From the NCBI GenBank assembly GCA_022844485.1, contig JALHLQ010000006.1, positions 122,386 through 186,385 on the forward strand: a DNA stretch of 64,000 bases. Direction: 5' to 3'. The stretch comes from Xanthobacteraceae bacterium (lineage in GTDB: Bacteria > Pseudomonadota > Alphaproteobacteria > Rhizobiales > Xanthobacteraceae). The first letter of the stretch is position 1, and every line of letters starts with the position of its first letter. Below the pieces are notes generated by a model. The model saw only the letters and a program-made list of their open reading frames with translations. It made no database searches and was not told the origin of the DNA. The translations under genes and the position numbers were made by a program. Shown here in pieces: positions 1 to 7,969 of the stretch.

Positions 1-743
1 CCCGGATAGGCGCCCTTTGACAGCAAAAAAGGCCGATACAGGCCGGGAAATTTTCTCTCCAGTTCGGCGCGCTCGGTGGTGATCGGAAGAAAGCGGATCG
101 GCGTCTGCCCGGTCGTCGCCAGATCGCGGACGGCCGCCGTCGGCACGCCGCCTCCCCAAAAGAAGGCTGAGATTTTTCCATCCTTCATGGCATTAGCCGA
201 CTCGGCCACGCTGAGGTTGTCGCGCGTAACGTCTTTTTTGGGGTCTAGCCCGGCTGCCTCCAGCACGCGGTCAGCAATGCCCTCGGTTGAAGACCCAGGC
301 GAGCCAACCCCGACGCGATGCCCTTTCAAACCGGCCACCGTCGTGACATTCGAGCTCTGTGAGGCGACGATATGCACGTAGCTGTCATAGATCCATGCAA
401 TGGAGCGGATGTTCTGCTTTCCATCCTTCGCATAGGCGCCTGTGCCCATGAGACCGTCAAAGGCGGAGTCGATCGTCGCGAAGCCGATCTCGGCTTCTCC
501 GCTATGCAAGAGTTTGACATTGTCGACCGAGCCGCCCGTCACCTGCGCTGTCACCTGCATGTTCGGGACGCGTTCGCTCAAGACCTTCGCCAGTCCGCCG
601 CCATATGGATAATACACGCCGCCAGTTCCACCGGTGACAATGGTGATGCGCTGCCGTCTTTGCGCAATGGCGGGCGCCGCGAACGTCGCGGCCACAAGTC
701 CGACTCCGATTTTTATCGCCGTGCGGCGCGTGAAGCCTGTCAT
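1..743 (-). CDS. TAXI-family TRAP transporter solute-binding protein (C-terminus beyond left edge)
   Basis: Reading from the ATG at 743 on the minus strand gives an open frame of 247 codons that runs off the window, so the last part of a roughly 320-residue protein is missing. Residues 1-28 form an export signal with a twin-arginine look (TRRTAIKIG, then a hydrophobic stretch ending APAIAQ). The mature part opens with TGGTGGVYYPYGGGLAKVL, characteristic of TAXI periplasmic binding proteins, followed by the QVTGGSVDNVKLL segment. A strong ribosome site, AGGGAGG, lies 6 bases before the ATG. The gene follows the IclR gene by about 50 bases on the same strand. With the divergent acyl-CoA operon it suggests uptake of an organic acid that the operon then degrades; the ligand cannot be read from sequence. 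Confidence 0.85.
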   Translation of the reverse strand, partial: MTGFTRRTAIKIGVGLVAATFAAPAIAQRRQRITIVTGGTGGVYYPYGGGLAKVLSERVPNMQVTAQVTGGSVDNVKLLHSGEAEIGFATIDSAFDGLMGTGAYAKDGKQNIRSIAWIYDSYVHIVASQSSNVTTVAGLKGHRVGVGSPGSSTEGIADRVLEAAGLDPKKDVTRDNLSVAESANAMKDGKISAFFWGGGVPTAAVRDLATTGQTPIRFLPITTERAELERKFPGLYRPFLLSKGAYP

Positions 744-794
744 CTTGATCCTCCCTGATCATCTTTTATTGTCGCAACGAGAGCGGCGAGCCGT

Positions 795-1691
795 TCACCT
801 TTTCCGCAAAGACCGCTTTTTCGGTTCTGTTCGAATAGATCCGGACGCAAGGTAGCGCCGGAGCGCATCGCGGATCATGTCGACTATGGCGTGCTCACGG
901 CGGATGAAATCGTCCAGCGGACCGGAAACCGCGACCGCGAGCGGCCGTTCGCGGCGATCGATTCCGCTCGGCAAGGGGACCGCAATCGATCCGGCTCCCG
1001 GCGTAACGAGGCCTTTGGAGAAGACATGCCCCTCGTCGCGGCCGCGCTGCACATGCGATTGCACGCGTCGAAGGTCGATGGGCGGCCTCTCGCCGGAAGC
1101 CTCGGCATTGGTCCGCAGCACCAGCGCGCGTATCTCGTCCGCGCTCGCCCCGGAAAGCAGGGCGAAGCCGGTGGCCGACCAAACCACGAGGCGGCGCGAG
1201 CCTCGCGGAACATGGAAACGCATTGCGCGGCTCGCCTGAATGACGTGGACGTAATGCGAATAAATCCCGTTCCGCGCAGCAAGAATAACGGTGTCCCCGG
1301 TCTTGCAGGAAATCTCCTCGAGCATGCGCGTGAGCGTGCCGTTGCGCACCGGCCCCTTGTCGAGCCAGGTGCCGAGAAGGGTGACCCGCGGCGTCGGCAG
1401 AAAAGTCCGGCTGACTGGGTCATAATCCAGGTGCCCAAGCTGGGTGAGGCATTTCAGGAGAACGGAGGTCGATGATTGTGGATAGCCGAGCGCGTCCGCA
1501 ATCTCGGCGACCCGCGCCTCCCGCTGAACCTCGTCAAAGAATTCGAGCACCTGAAGCGCGCGGCCGGCCGACTTGACCAGGCTTGCTTTCCGCGCCCCCG
1601 CATCCAGTGCAACCGGAAGCTCGCGTTCGGATGGGAGGCGGCGGGCCATGCTCATAAGCGCAGTCTCATGCAGGCGCGTCCGCGTGTCCAT
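795..1691 (-). CDS. IclR-family transcriptional regulator
   Basis: The protein of about 298 residues has an N-terminal winged helix (SAGRALQVLEFF, then AEIADALGYPQSSTSVLL as recognition region) and a C-terminal IclR effector-binding domain (GSRRLVVWSATGFALLSG, later GAGSIAVPLP). It lies between the TRAP binding-protein gene and the divergent acyl-CoA dehydrogenase operon, the usual position of a local catabolic regulator. The start is uncertain. GTG at 1739, ATG at 1691, ATG at 1655 and ATG at 1649 are all in frame and none has a good ribosome site. A perfect 14-bp palindrome overlaps the ATG at 1691, so a start at 1655 would leave it free as an operator. Effector unknown. Confidence 0.87.
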   Translation of the reverse strand: MDTRTRLHETALMSMARRLPSERELPVALDAGARKASLVKSAGRALQVLEFFDEVQREARVAEIADALGYPQSSTSVLLKCLTQLGHLDYDPVSRTFLPTPRVTLLGTWLDKGPVRNGTLTRMLEEISCKTGDTVILAARNGIYSHYVHVIQASRAMRFHVPRGSRRLVVWSATGFALLSGASADEIRALVLRTNAEASGERPPIDLRRVQSHVQRGRDEGHVFSKGLVTPGAGSIAVPLPSGIDRRERPLAVAVSGPLDDFIRREHAIVDMIRDALRRYLASGSIRTEPKKRSLRKR

Positions 1692-1703
1692 CACATATGT
1701 GAT
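1690..1703. promoter_or_regulatory. Perfect 14-bp palindrome, candidate IclR operator
   Basis: ATCACATATGTGAT is its own reverse complement and sits in the divergent region between the IclR gene and the acyl-CoA dehydrogenase operon. The surrounding 40 bases are AT-rich compared with the rest of the region, as expected for a promoter. Assignment to the IclR protein is inference from position. Confidence 0.45.
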
Positions 1704-1794
1704 TATTATCATTTGACTTCTGCTGCCGATTTGCTGCACCCGGCCTGCGGTGCATAGTGAAGCCCAAGCCTCCGGGGCAGAGGGGCCAAGGGAT

Positions 1795-2949
1795 ATGCGC
1801 GCGTTCCAATTTCAACAAAATATCGACCTGCCGCCGGCCGCTGCGCTTGCGCGGGAGCGGCTGCGCACCTTCTTGTCGAACGAATTGGCTAAAGGGCGCT
1901 TCGTCCCGCATCGCGGCTCCTGGAGCGCTTTCGACCCCGCATTCAGCGAGCGCGCCGGCGCCGCCGGCTTCATCGGCGTCACTTGGCCGAAACGTTATGG
2001 CGGCCAGGACTTGCCAGGCCTCGCGCGCTTCGTGATCGCCGCCGAGATGCTGGCCGCCGGCGCGCCCTGCGGAGCGCACTGGATCGCGGAACGCCAAAGC
2101 GGCCCGCAGATCCTGCGCAACGGGAGCGAGCGCGCGAGGCAGGATATTCTTCCGCGCATCTGCCGTGGCGAATGCTTTTTCGGCATCGGCATGAGCGAGC
2201 CGAATTCCGGCTCGGATCTCGCTGCGGTTCGCACGCGCGCCAAGCCGTACAAAGACGGCTGGGTGATCAACGGCAGCAAGATCTGGACCTCCAACGCGCA
2301 TCGCGTCCACTATCTGATCGCGCTTGTGCGCACCGGCGAAGCAGGACCCGACCGGCACGGCGGCCTGACCCAATTCCTGATCGATCTGGCTGCGCCCGGC
2401 GTCACCGTTCGGCCGATCCGCGATATCGCCGGCAAGCACGAGTTCAACGAAGTGTTCTTCGAGGATCATTTTGTCGCGAACGACATGATGGTCGGCGCAG
2501 AAGGACAAGGCTGGACGATGGTGACCGAAGAACTCGCCTTCGAGCGATCCGGGCCGGACCGCTTTCTTTCAGATTATCGCTTGCTGGTAGAACTCGTGAA
2601 TCGGGTCGGGCCGAATCCGGACGACAGGCAAGCCATCGAAATCGGACGGCTCGTCGCCCATCTGTCTGCGCTGGCGCGCATGTCGCGTTCTGTCGCAGGC
2701 CTTCTGCAAGACGGCAAGGCGCCGAATGTCGAAGCCGCTCTGGTCAAGGATGTCGGAACCGCGTTCGAGCAGGAAATCCCGGCGGTCGCGCGGCGGTTGC
2801 TGCCAACGCAAGCGAGCTTGGAGGACGAGGACGACAGCTTCTCCGAGGCACTCGCCGACGCCATCTTGCGGGCGCCATCCTTCACGTTGCGGGGCGGAAC
2901 GCGTGAGGTCCTTCGCGGCCTCATTGCGCGGGGTTTGGGACTTCGGTGA
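1795..2949 (+). CDS. Acyl-CoA dehydrogenase, larger subunit of a pair
   Basis: The 384-residue acyl-CoA dehydrogenase has the three expected regions: N-terminal helices (FIGVTWPKRYGGQDLP), the beta domain with the flavin-contact segment FFGIGMSEPNSGSDLAAV and KIWTSNAHRVHY, and a C-terminal helical domain ending in GGTREVLRGLIARGLGLR, matching the GGT-x-E signature. I use the ATG at 1795, preceded by AAGGG, rather than an upstream GTG at 1750. It overlaps the next dehydrogenase gene, suggesting translational coupling and a heteromeric enzyme. The larger/smaller pairing recalls the PimC/PimD pimeloyl-CoA dehydrogenases of Rhodopseudomonas, but the substrate here is unknown. Confidence 0.9.
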   Translation: MRAFQFQQNIDLPPAAALARERLRTFLSNELAKGRFVPHRGSWSAFDPAFSERAGAAGFIGVTWPKRYGGQDLPGLARFVIAAEMLAAGAPCGAHWIAERQSGPQILRNGSERARQDILPRICRGECFFGIGMSEPNSGSDLAAVRTRAKPYKDGWVINGSKIWTSNAHRVHYLIALVRTGEAGPDRHGGLTQFLIDLAAPGVTVRPIRDIAGKHEFNEVFFEDHFVANDMMVGAEGQGWTMVTEELAFERSGPDRFLSDYRLLVELVNRVGPNPDDRQAIEIGRLVAHLSALARMSRSVAGLLQDGKAPNVEAALVKDVGTAFEQEIPAVARRLLPTQASLEDEDDSFSEALADAILRAPSFTLRGGTREVLRGLIARGLGLR

Positions 2950-4055
2950 TGGAAAATACACTTGCCGCATCCGAAGCCGCGACAACGACCTCGCTTGTGT
3001 TGGATCAGGCGGATCGTCTGCTGCAACAATTCGTCACCAAGGAGCGCCTCGGTCGCGCCGACCGCGGCGAGCCGGTTCCGGAAATATGGGAGGCGGTGAC
3101 GCGGGCAGGCATCCACCTTGCGCTCTTGCCCGACGAAGCCGGGGGCTTTGGTCTAAGCGCCGGCGACGCCTTGCTTCTCATCCGGCGCGCCGGCTATTTC
3201 GCCGCGCCGATTCCGCTCGGCGAAACCATGGTGGCCACCGCGCTCTGGACGGCGTCCGGCGGGAGCGCCGACGGCGTCTGGTCGCTGGCGGCGGACGCGG
3301 ATGCGAAGCTCGCGCCCGTCGACGGGGGCTATCGGCTGAATGGAGAATTGCGGCGCGTGCCCTGGGGGGCGGCCGCCGATCACGTGCTCATCCATGTCGC
3401 AGACAGCCGAGGGGGCCACTTGATCGCTGCGCCGCGATCGGCCGGCGCGGCGGTCACGCCACGGAAGAATTTGGCCAACGAGCCGCGAGACACGATCACG
3501 TTCGAGGGATTCACGCTCTCCGAGAGTGCGGTACGCCCGGCGCCCGAGGCATGCCGCGAGGGGTTGCAGGCGTTCGGCGCTCTGATCCGCGCGCAGCAGA
3601 TGGCCGGCGCGATGGAACGATGCCTGGACTTCGCGCTGGCTTACGCCAACGAGCGTCAGCAATTTGGCCGCACCATCGGCAAATTCCAGGCGATCCAGCA
3701 TATGCTCGCCGAGGCGGCAGGCCATTGCGCGGCGGCGAGTGCGGCTGCTGATATGGCCAACGACGCTTGGGGCAGCGCCCAGTTCGCCTTCGCCGTCGGG
3801 GTTGCGAAGGCGCGCGTCGGAGAAGCCGCTGGAAAAGTCGCGGCGATCTGCCACCAGGTGCATGGCGCGATGGGCTTCACGCAGGAACACCCGCTGCACT
3901 TCGCCACGCGCCGGCTGTGGTCATGGCGGGACGAATTCGGCGGCGAAGCCTTTTGGGAGGAGCGCATCGGACGGTTGGTCAGCGCGCAAGGCGGGGCGGC
4001 CCTGTGGGATCGGATTGCGCAAGCGGCCGGTCTCGGAAGCGTCGGCCGAGGATAG
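2949..4055 (+). CDS. Acyl-CoA dehydrogenase, smaller subunit of a pair
   Basis: The ATG overlaps the stop of the preceding gene (TGATG). The 368-residue protein is an acyl-CoA dehydrogenase with a reduced middle domain. The C-terminal helical part is the best conserved: YANERQQFGRTIGKFQAIQH and then QVHGAMGFTQEHPLHFATRR. It probably forms an oligomer with the product of 1795-2949, as other paired dehydrogenases do, and introduces a double bond into a CoA thioester with FAD as acceptor. The next gene starts two bases after its stop, so all four genes look like one operon. Confidence 0.88.
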   Translation: MENTLAASEAATTTSLVLDQADRLLQQFVTKERLGRADRGEPVPEIWEAVTRAGIHLALLPDEAGGFGLSAGDALLLIRRAGYFAAPIPLGETMVATALWTASGGSADGVWSLAADADAKLAPVDGGYRLNGELRRVPWGAAADHVLIHVADSRGGHLIAAPRSAGAAVTPRKNLANEPRDTITFEGFTLSESAVRPAPEACREGLQAFGALIRAQQMAGAMERCLDFALAYANERQQFGRTIGKFQAIQHMLAEAAGHCAAASAAADMANDAWGSAQFAFAVGVAKARVGEAAGKVAAICHQVHGAMGFTQEHPLHFATRRLWSWRDEFGGEAFWEERIGRLVSAQGGAALWDRIAQAAGLGSVGRG

Positions 4056-4056
4056 G

Positions 4057-5232
4057 ATGGACACCACAATCAATGACGGTCCACTCGGCGGCGTTCGCAT
4101 CGTCGATCTGACCAACGTCGTGATGGGCCCTTTTGCCACGCACATCCTCGCCGACCTCGGAGCGGATGTGATCAAGGTCGAGTCTCCGGAGGGGGATTCG
4201 TTTCGCTCCTACCGTCCGTCGCGTCATGACGGCATGTCCGGTAATTTTCTTCATGTGCATCGGAACAAGCGCAGCATCGTTCTCGACCTCAAGCAGAAAG
4301 ACGCGCGCGTCGCGCTCGATCGCCTGATCGCGACAGCCGACGTTTTTGTCCATTCGTTGCGCCCGAAAGCGATCCAGAAGCTCGGTTACGCTTACGACGA
4401 CGTGCGCAAGATAACACCCGACATCGTTTATTGCGGTGCTTACGGCTTCGGCGCCAAAGGGCGCTACGGCGACAAAGCGGCCTATGACGATCTCATTCAG
4501 GCGGGCTCGGGGATAGCCGCGCTCTTCACCGGGCGTCAAAGCGAGCCGGCCTATGCGCCAACCGTGATTTGCGACAAGCTCGCGGGCCAAGCCATCGCCT
4601 ATTCCATCCTTGCCGCCTTGTTTCAACGCGCGCGCGGCGGCGGCGGCCAAGCCATCGAGGTCCCAATGTTCGAGACGACGGTCGAGTTCACGCTGGTCGA
4701 GCACATGGGCGGCTTCGCCTTCGAGCCGCCGCTTGGACCGCCGGGATTCCCGCGCCTCCTGAATGCCCGCCGCAAGCCGTACCGCACCAAAGACGGCTAT
4801 GCGTGCATCTTGCCGTACTCGGACCGAAACTGGCGCGACTTCTACGCGTTCACCGGCCGCGGCGAATACGAGCAGGATCCGCGGTTCCAGAACCTTTCGG
4901 ACCGCGTGCAAAACATCGAACAGCTCTATGCGCTTGTCGAGGAAGAGGCGCAGAAGCGCACGACCGGGGAATGGGTCGCCTTCTGCGACGAGGTGAGCAT
5001 CCCTTGCATGCCGGTGCTCTCGCTCGAGGAACTCCCCGACGACCCGCATCTGCGCGAGGTTGGCCTGTTCGCTGATGACGTACACCCGAGCGAAGGGCCA
5101 TATCGCACCATCCGTAGCCCGGTTTCATTCAGCGCCGCGCCGTTCCGGATCCGGCGCCATGCGCCGAGGCTCGGCGAGCATACGGACGAAATCCTTGCAG
5201 AGCTTGGCCTCCCGCCCAAGGCGGCGCAATGA
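4057..5232 (+). CDS. CaiB/BaiF family CoA-transferase (class III)
   Basis: The 391-residue protein begins GPLGGVRIVDLTNVVMGP and continues LADLGADVIKVESPEGD, the N-terminal signature of class III CoA-transferases. The catalytic aspartate is most likely in AAYDDLIQAGSG near residue 143. Such enzymes move CoA from a donor acyl-CoA such as succinyl-CoA to an organic acid, so this protein probably activates the substrate of the locus. The ATG at 4057 was chosen because it follows the previous stop directly; an in-frame extension back to 3664 would overlap the upstream gene. Family certain, substrate unknown. Confidence 0.92.
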   Translation: MDTTINDGPLGGVRIVDLTNVVMGPFATHILADLGADVIKVESPEGDSFRSYRPSRHDGMSGNFLHVHRNKRSIVLDLKQKDARVALDRLIATADVFVHSLRPKAIQKLGYAYDDVRKITPDIVYCGAYGFGAKGRYGDKAAYDDLIQAGSGIAALFTGRQSEPAYAPTVICDKLAGQAIAYSILAALFQRARGGGGQAIEVPMFETTVEFTLVEHMGGFAFEPPLGPPGFPRLLNARRKPYRTKDGYACILPYSDRNWRDFYAFTGRGEYEQDPRFQNLSDRVQNIEQLYALVEEEAQKRTTGEWVAFCDEVSIPCMPVLSLEELPDDPHLREVGLFADDVHPSEGPYRTIRSPVSFSAAPFRIRRHAPRLGEHTDEILAELGLPPKAAQ

Positions 5233-5267
5233 TCATACCCCACCAGGACAGCGGAGCCTGAGAGCCG

Positions 5268-6047
5268 ATGACGGCGAATCTCAAATACACCAGCGACCAA
5301 GGAATCGGCCGCATCGTTCTCGACCGCCCCGAGCGCATGAACGCATTCACCTTCGAGATGATCGACGCTTGGGTGGAGGCACTTCACGAGTGCCGCCTCG
5401 ACGACGCCATCAAAGTGGTGATCATCACCGGCGCAGGTTCGGCGTTCTGCAGCGGCGGCGACATTGTCGAGATGGGCGAGCGCCTCGACCACACGCCGGA
5501 GCAGCGCAAAAGCGAGCTGTTCGATCGCATCGAGCGCATTCCGCTCGCGCTGGAAGAGCTCGACAAGCCGGTGATCGCCGCCATCAACGGAGTTGCGACC
5601 GGCGCCGGGATGGATATGGCTTTGATGTGCGATCTTCGCTATGCGTCGGCGAGCGCGCGCTTTGCGGAAACCTATGTCAATGTCGGGCTGGTCCCCGGCG
5701 CAGGCGGCGCGCATTTCCTGCCGCGTCTCGTCGGCGTATCGAAGGCGCTTGAACTTTTCTTCACCGGCGACTTCATCGACGCCCCTGAAGCCAAGCGCAT
5801 CGGGATCGTCAATGAGGTGTTTCCGGACGGCAGGCTGCAAGCGGAAGTTGACGCCATCGCGGCCAAAATCATGAAAGCGCCGCCGCTCACGATCCGCATG
5901 ATCAAGCGCGCAGTCTATCAAGGCATGCGGAACGATCTCCGTACGAACCTCGACCTGATCTCTTCACATTATGCCGTGATCACCGCGACGGAACGTCACC
6001 GGGAGTCGGTTAAGCGCTTCATCGCTCAGCGCGGCAAGAAAGAGTAA
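5268..6047 (+). CDS. Enoyl-CoA hydratase/isomerase (crotonase) family protein
   Basis: The 259-residue crotonase-fold protein has the oxyanion-hole segments GAGSAFCSGGDI and ATGAGMDMALMCD. Compared from memory with rat crotonase, the first catalytic glutamate is replaced by Asp in GMDMALMCD and the second falls on Tyr in AETYVNVG. The usual two-glutamate hydration chemistry is therefore not assured, and isomerase or hydrolase activity is possible. It is the last gene of the operon (35-base gap). Together the operon can activate an acid to its CoA ester, oxidise it, and hydrate or otherwise process the double bond. Confidence 0.88.
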   Translation: MTANLKYTSDQGIGRIVLDRPERMNAFTFEMIDAWVEALHECRLDDAIKVVIITGAGSAFCSGGDIVEMGERLDHTPEQRKSELFDRIERIPLALEELDKPVIAAINGVATGAGMDMALMCDLRYASASARFAETYVNVGLVPGAGGAHFLPRLVGVSKALELFFTGDFIDAPEAKRIGIVNEVFPDGRLQAEVDAIAAKIMKAPPLTIRMIKRAVYQGMRNDLRTNLDLISSHYAVITATERHRESVKRFIAQRGKKE

Positions 6048-6075
6048 GCGGCGTTATACTTGTTAGTGATCCGCT

Positions 6076-6131
6076 GATTCTAAACATTCGCAAAATCGCC
6101 TGCCGAAAACGGGGATTCAAATGTTAGGATC
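6076..6131. repeat. Imperfect inverted repeat between convergent genes
   Basis: GATTCTAAACATT and AATGTTAGGATC form an imperfect stem with about 30 bases between them. It lies between the operon end at 6047 and the hisI stop at 6138, where a bidirectional terminator or a dispersed palindrome is expected. There is no clear T-run. Confidence 0.3.
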
Positions 6132-6137
6132 GGACCC

Positions 6138-6596
6138 TTAGTCGTCGGCGGGATAGACAGTCCGCGGCTCGAAGGCTTTCTCGCCGTCACGGAATTCGAG
6201 TGTGACCGCTTCGGATCGGCCAAGCGGCACCGCGCGATAAAAGCAGGATCGGCGGCCGGTGTGGCAGGCACCCGGACCTGTCTGCTCAACCTTGATCCAC
6301 ACGGCGTCCTGGTCGCAGTCGATGCGCATCTCGACAACGCGCTGGGTGTGGCCCGAGGTCTCGCCCTTGCGCCAAAGCTTGCGGCGCGAGCGGCTGAAAT
6401 ACCAAGCGTCGCCGGTCTCGATGGTCTTGGCCAGCGCATCCGCGTTCATATGCGCAACCATCAGCACGTCGCCGTTGCGCATGTCGGTGACTACGCAGGC
6501 GACGAGCCCGTCGGCGTCGAACTTGGGCGAAAAAGCCAAACCCTCCTCAACCTCGCGGGTCGAGCCGGGCAGCGGGAAGCGGTCGCGATCGCTCAG
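6138..6596 (-). CDS. hisI: Phosphoribosyl-AMP cyclohydrolase
   Basis: This is the third step of histidine synthesis: opening of the purine ring of phosphoribosyl-AMP. The conserved [20 protein letters not shown] start, the [11 protein letters not shown] segment, and metal ligands in DCDQDAVW and [11 protein letters not shown] are all present. Length is about 152 residues from the proposed start. No ATG, GTG or TTG lies at the expected position. A CTG at 6596 overlaps the folE TGA (CTGA) and has TGGAGG 7 bases upstream, so I propose a CTG start coupled to folE. The nearest ATG upstream (6722) would force a 130-base overlap with folE. Confidence 0.85.
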   Translation of the reverse strand: MSDRDRFPLPGSTREVEEGLAFSPKFDADGLVACVVTDMRNGDVLMVAHMNADALAKTIETGDAWYFSRSRRKLWRKGETSGHTQRVVEMRIDCDQDAVWIKVEQTGPGACHTGRRSCFYRAVPLGRSEAVTLEFRDGEKAFEPRTVYPADD

Positions 6597-7240
6597 CGGG
6601 CGCCTCCACGCACCATCGTCATGAAACGCAGCTGTTCGGCTGGATCGTCGCGGAAGATGCCGGTGAATTGGGTGGTCACCGTGGAGACGCCCTGCTTCTG
6701 CACACCGCGCATGGCCATGCACATGTGTTCCGATTCGATCATTGCAGCGACGCCACGCGGCTTCAGGATCTCGTCAATCGCCGCAACGACCTGGGCGGTC
6801 AGATGTTCCTGCGTCTGCAGCCGCTTGGCGAAGACGTCCATCACGCGCGCCAGTTTCGACAACCCGACCACGCGGTCGGTCGGCCAGTAGGCGATGTGGG
6901 CCTTGCCCGAAAACGGCACCATGTGGTGCTCGCAGTGCGAGTAAAAAGCAATGTCGCGCACCAGCACGAGGTCGTCATAGCCGGCGGTCTCGGAGAACGT
7001 ACGGTCGAGGATCTCCGCCGGGCATTCCCGATATCCGCCGAACATTTCCTCATAGGCGCGCACGACCCGCCGAGGGGTGTCGACGAGGCCTTCGCGCCCC
7101 GGATCGTCGCCGATCCAGGCGATCAGGGTGCGCACCGCGGCTTCGGCCTCCTCACGTGTCGGTCGCGGCACCGCCGGCTCGGAAGCGCGCGCGCTGCCCA
7201 CGGGCTGAGGATTCGGAAAAGCTCTCAGGACGGCATCCAT
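6593..7240 (-). CDS. folE: GTP cyclohydrolase I
   Basis: The 215-residue enzyme converts GTP to dihydroneopterin triphosphate for folate synthesis. Zinc and active-site motifs are visible: [10 protein letters not shown] and [14 protein letters not shown], with the typical end [11 protein letters not shown]. The start is the ATG at 7240 with GGAGAG upstream; an upstream in-frame GTG at 7456 would add 72 residues with no family similarity. It overlaps hisI by four bases on the same strand. The first 40 residues are variable and proline-rich. Confidence 0.93.
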   Translation of the reverse strand: MDAVLRAFPNPQPVGSARASEPAVPRPTREEAEAAVRTLIAWIGDDPGREGLVDTPRRVVRAYEEMFGGYRECPAEILDRTFSETAGYDDLVLVRDIAFYSHCEHHMVPFSGKAHIAYWPTDRVVGLSKLARVMDVFAKRLQTQEHLTAQVVAAIDEILKPRGVAAMIESEHMCMAMRGVQKQGVSTVTTQFTGIFRDDPAEQLRFMTMVRGGAR

Positions 7241-7471
7241 GGCGGTCTCTCCGTTCGACCGGCAGCGCGGTTGAGCCGCCGGAGTGTCACCGGGTGGCCG
7301 CCCATCTGCGTCTCGAATCTTGGGGTTCGCGACGCCGGACGCCAATATCCCATTCAGCCTCTTCGCGGGGACGATGCGGAACCCCGTTTCAACTTGCCCC
7401 GCCGCTCCTATATAGGGGGTCGTCCGTTCGACGCAAAGGCAAGTATTCCGAGCCATTCAACCTAGAAGATC

Positions 7472-7915
7472 ATGCTGGACGAGGTCTACAACAAGCGCAT
7501 CCTGGAACTTGCCGGCTCGATCCCCCGAATCGGCCGCTTGGCCAGGCCTGACGCCTCGGCCACCGCACACTCGAGATTGTGCGGTTCGACAGTCACGGTC
7601 GACCTGCGCATGGACGGAGAGACGGTGACCGATTTCGCCCATGAGGTGAAAGCCTGCGCGCTGGGTCAGGCTTCGTCGTCGATCATGGCACAGCACGTCA
7701 TCGGCTCACGGTCCGACGAATTGCGCTCGCTGCGGAACACGGTGCAAAAGATGCTCAAGGACAACGGACCGCCGCCGCAAGGCAAGTGGGCGGACATCGC
7801 CGTGCTCGAGCCCGTGCGCGATTACAAGGCGCGCCACGCATCGATGCTGCTGACCTTCGATGCCGTGGTCTCAGCCATCGACCAGATCGAGCGTAAGGGC
7901 GCAGGCGGTAGCTAA
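7472..7915 (+). CDS. IscU/NifU-N-like iron-sulfur scaffold family protein
   Basis: The 147-residue protein has the IscU-like fold signature, with one Cys in SRLCGSTVTVDL and another in EVKACALGQASSS. The third cluster-ligand cysteine of canonical IscU is absent: the corresponding C-terminal region reads YKARHASMLLTFDAVVSAI. That end is typical of an alphaproteobacterial branch of NifU-N domain proteins. Scaffold function is therefore plausible but not proven. The gene diverges from folE and converges on the gene ending at 7970. Confidence 0.8.
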   Translation: MLDEVYNKRILELAGSIPRIGRLARPDASATAHSRLCGSTVTVDLRMDGETVTDFAHEVKACALGQASSSIMAQHVIGSRSDELRSLRNTVQKMLKDNGPPPQGKWADIAVLEPVRDYKARHASMLLTFDAVVSAIDQIERKGAGGS

Positions 7916-7969
7916 TTACTTGCCTCGACCGACGAAGTCGCGTTCACGCACGCCGGACTTCGTTTTCGC

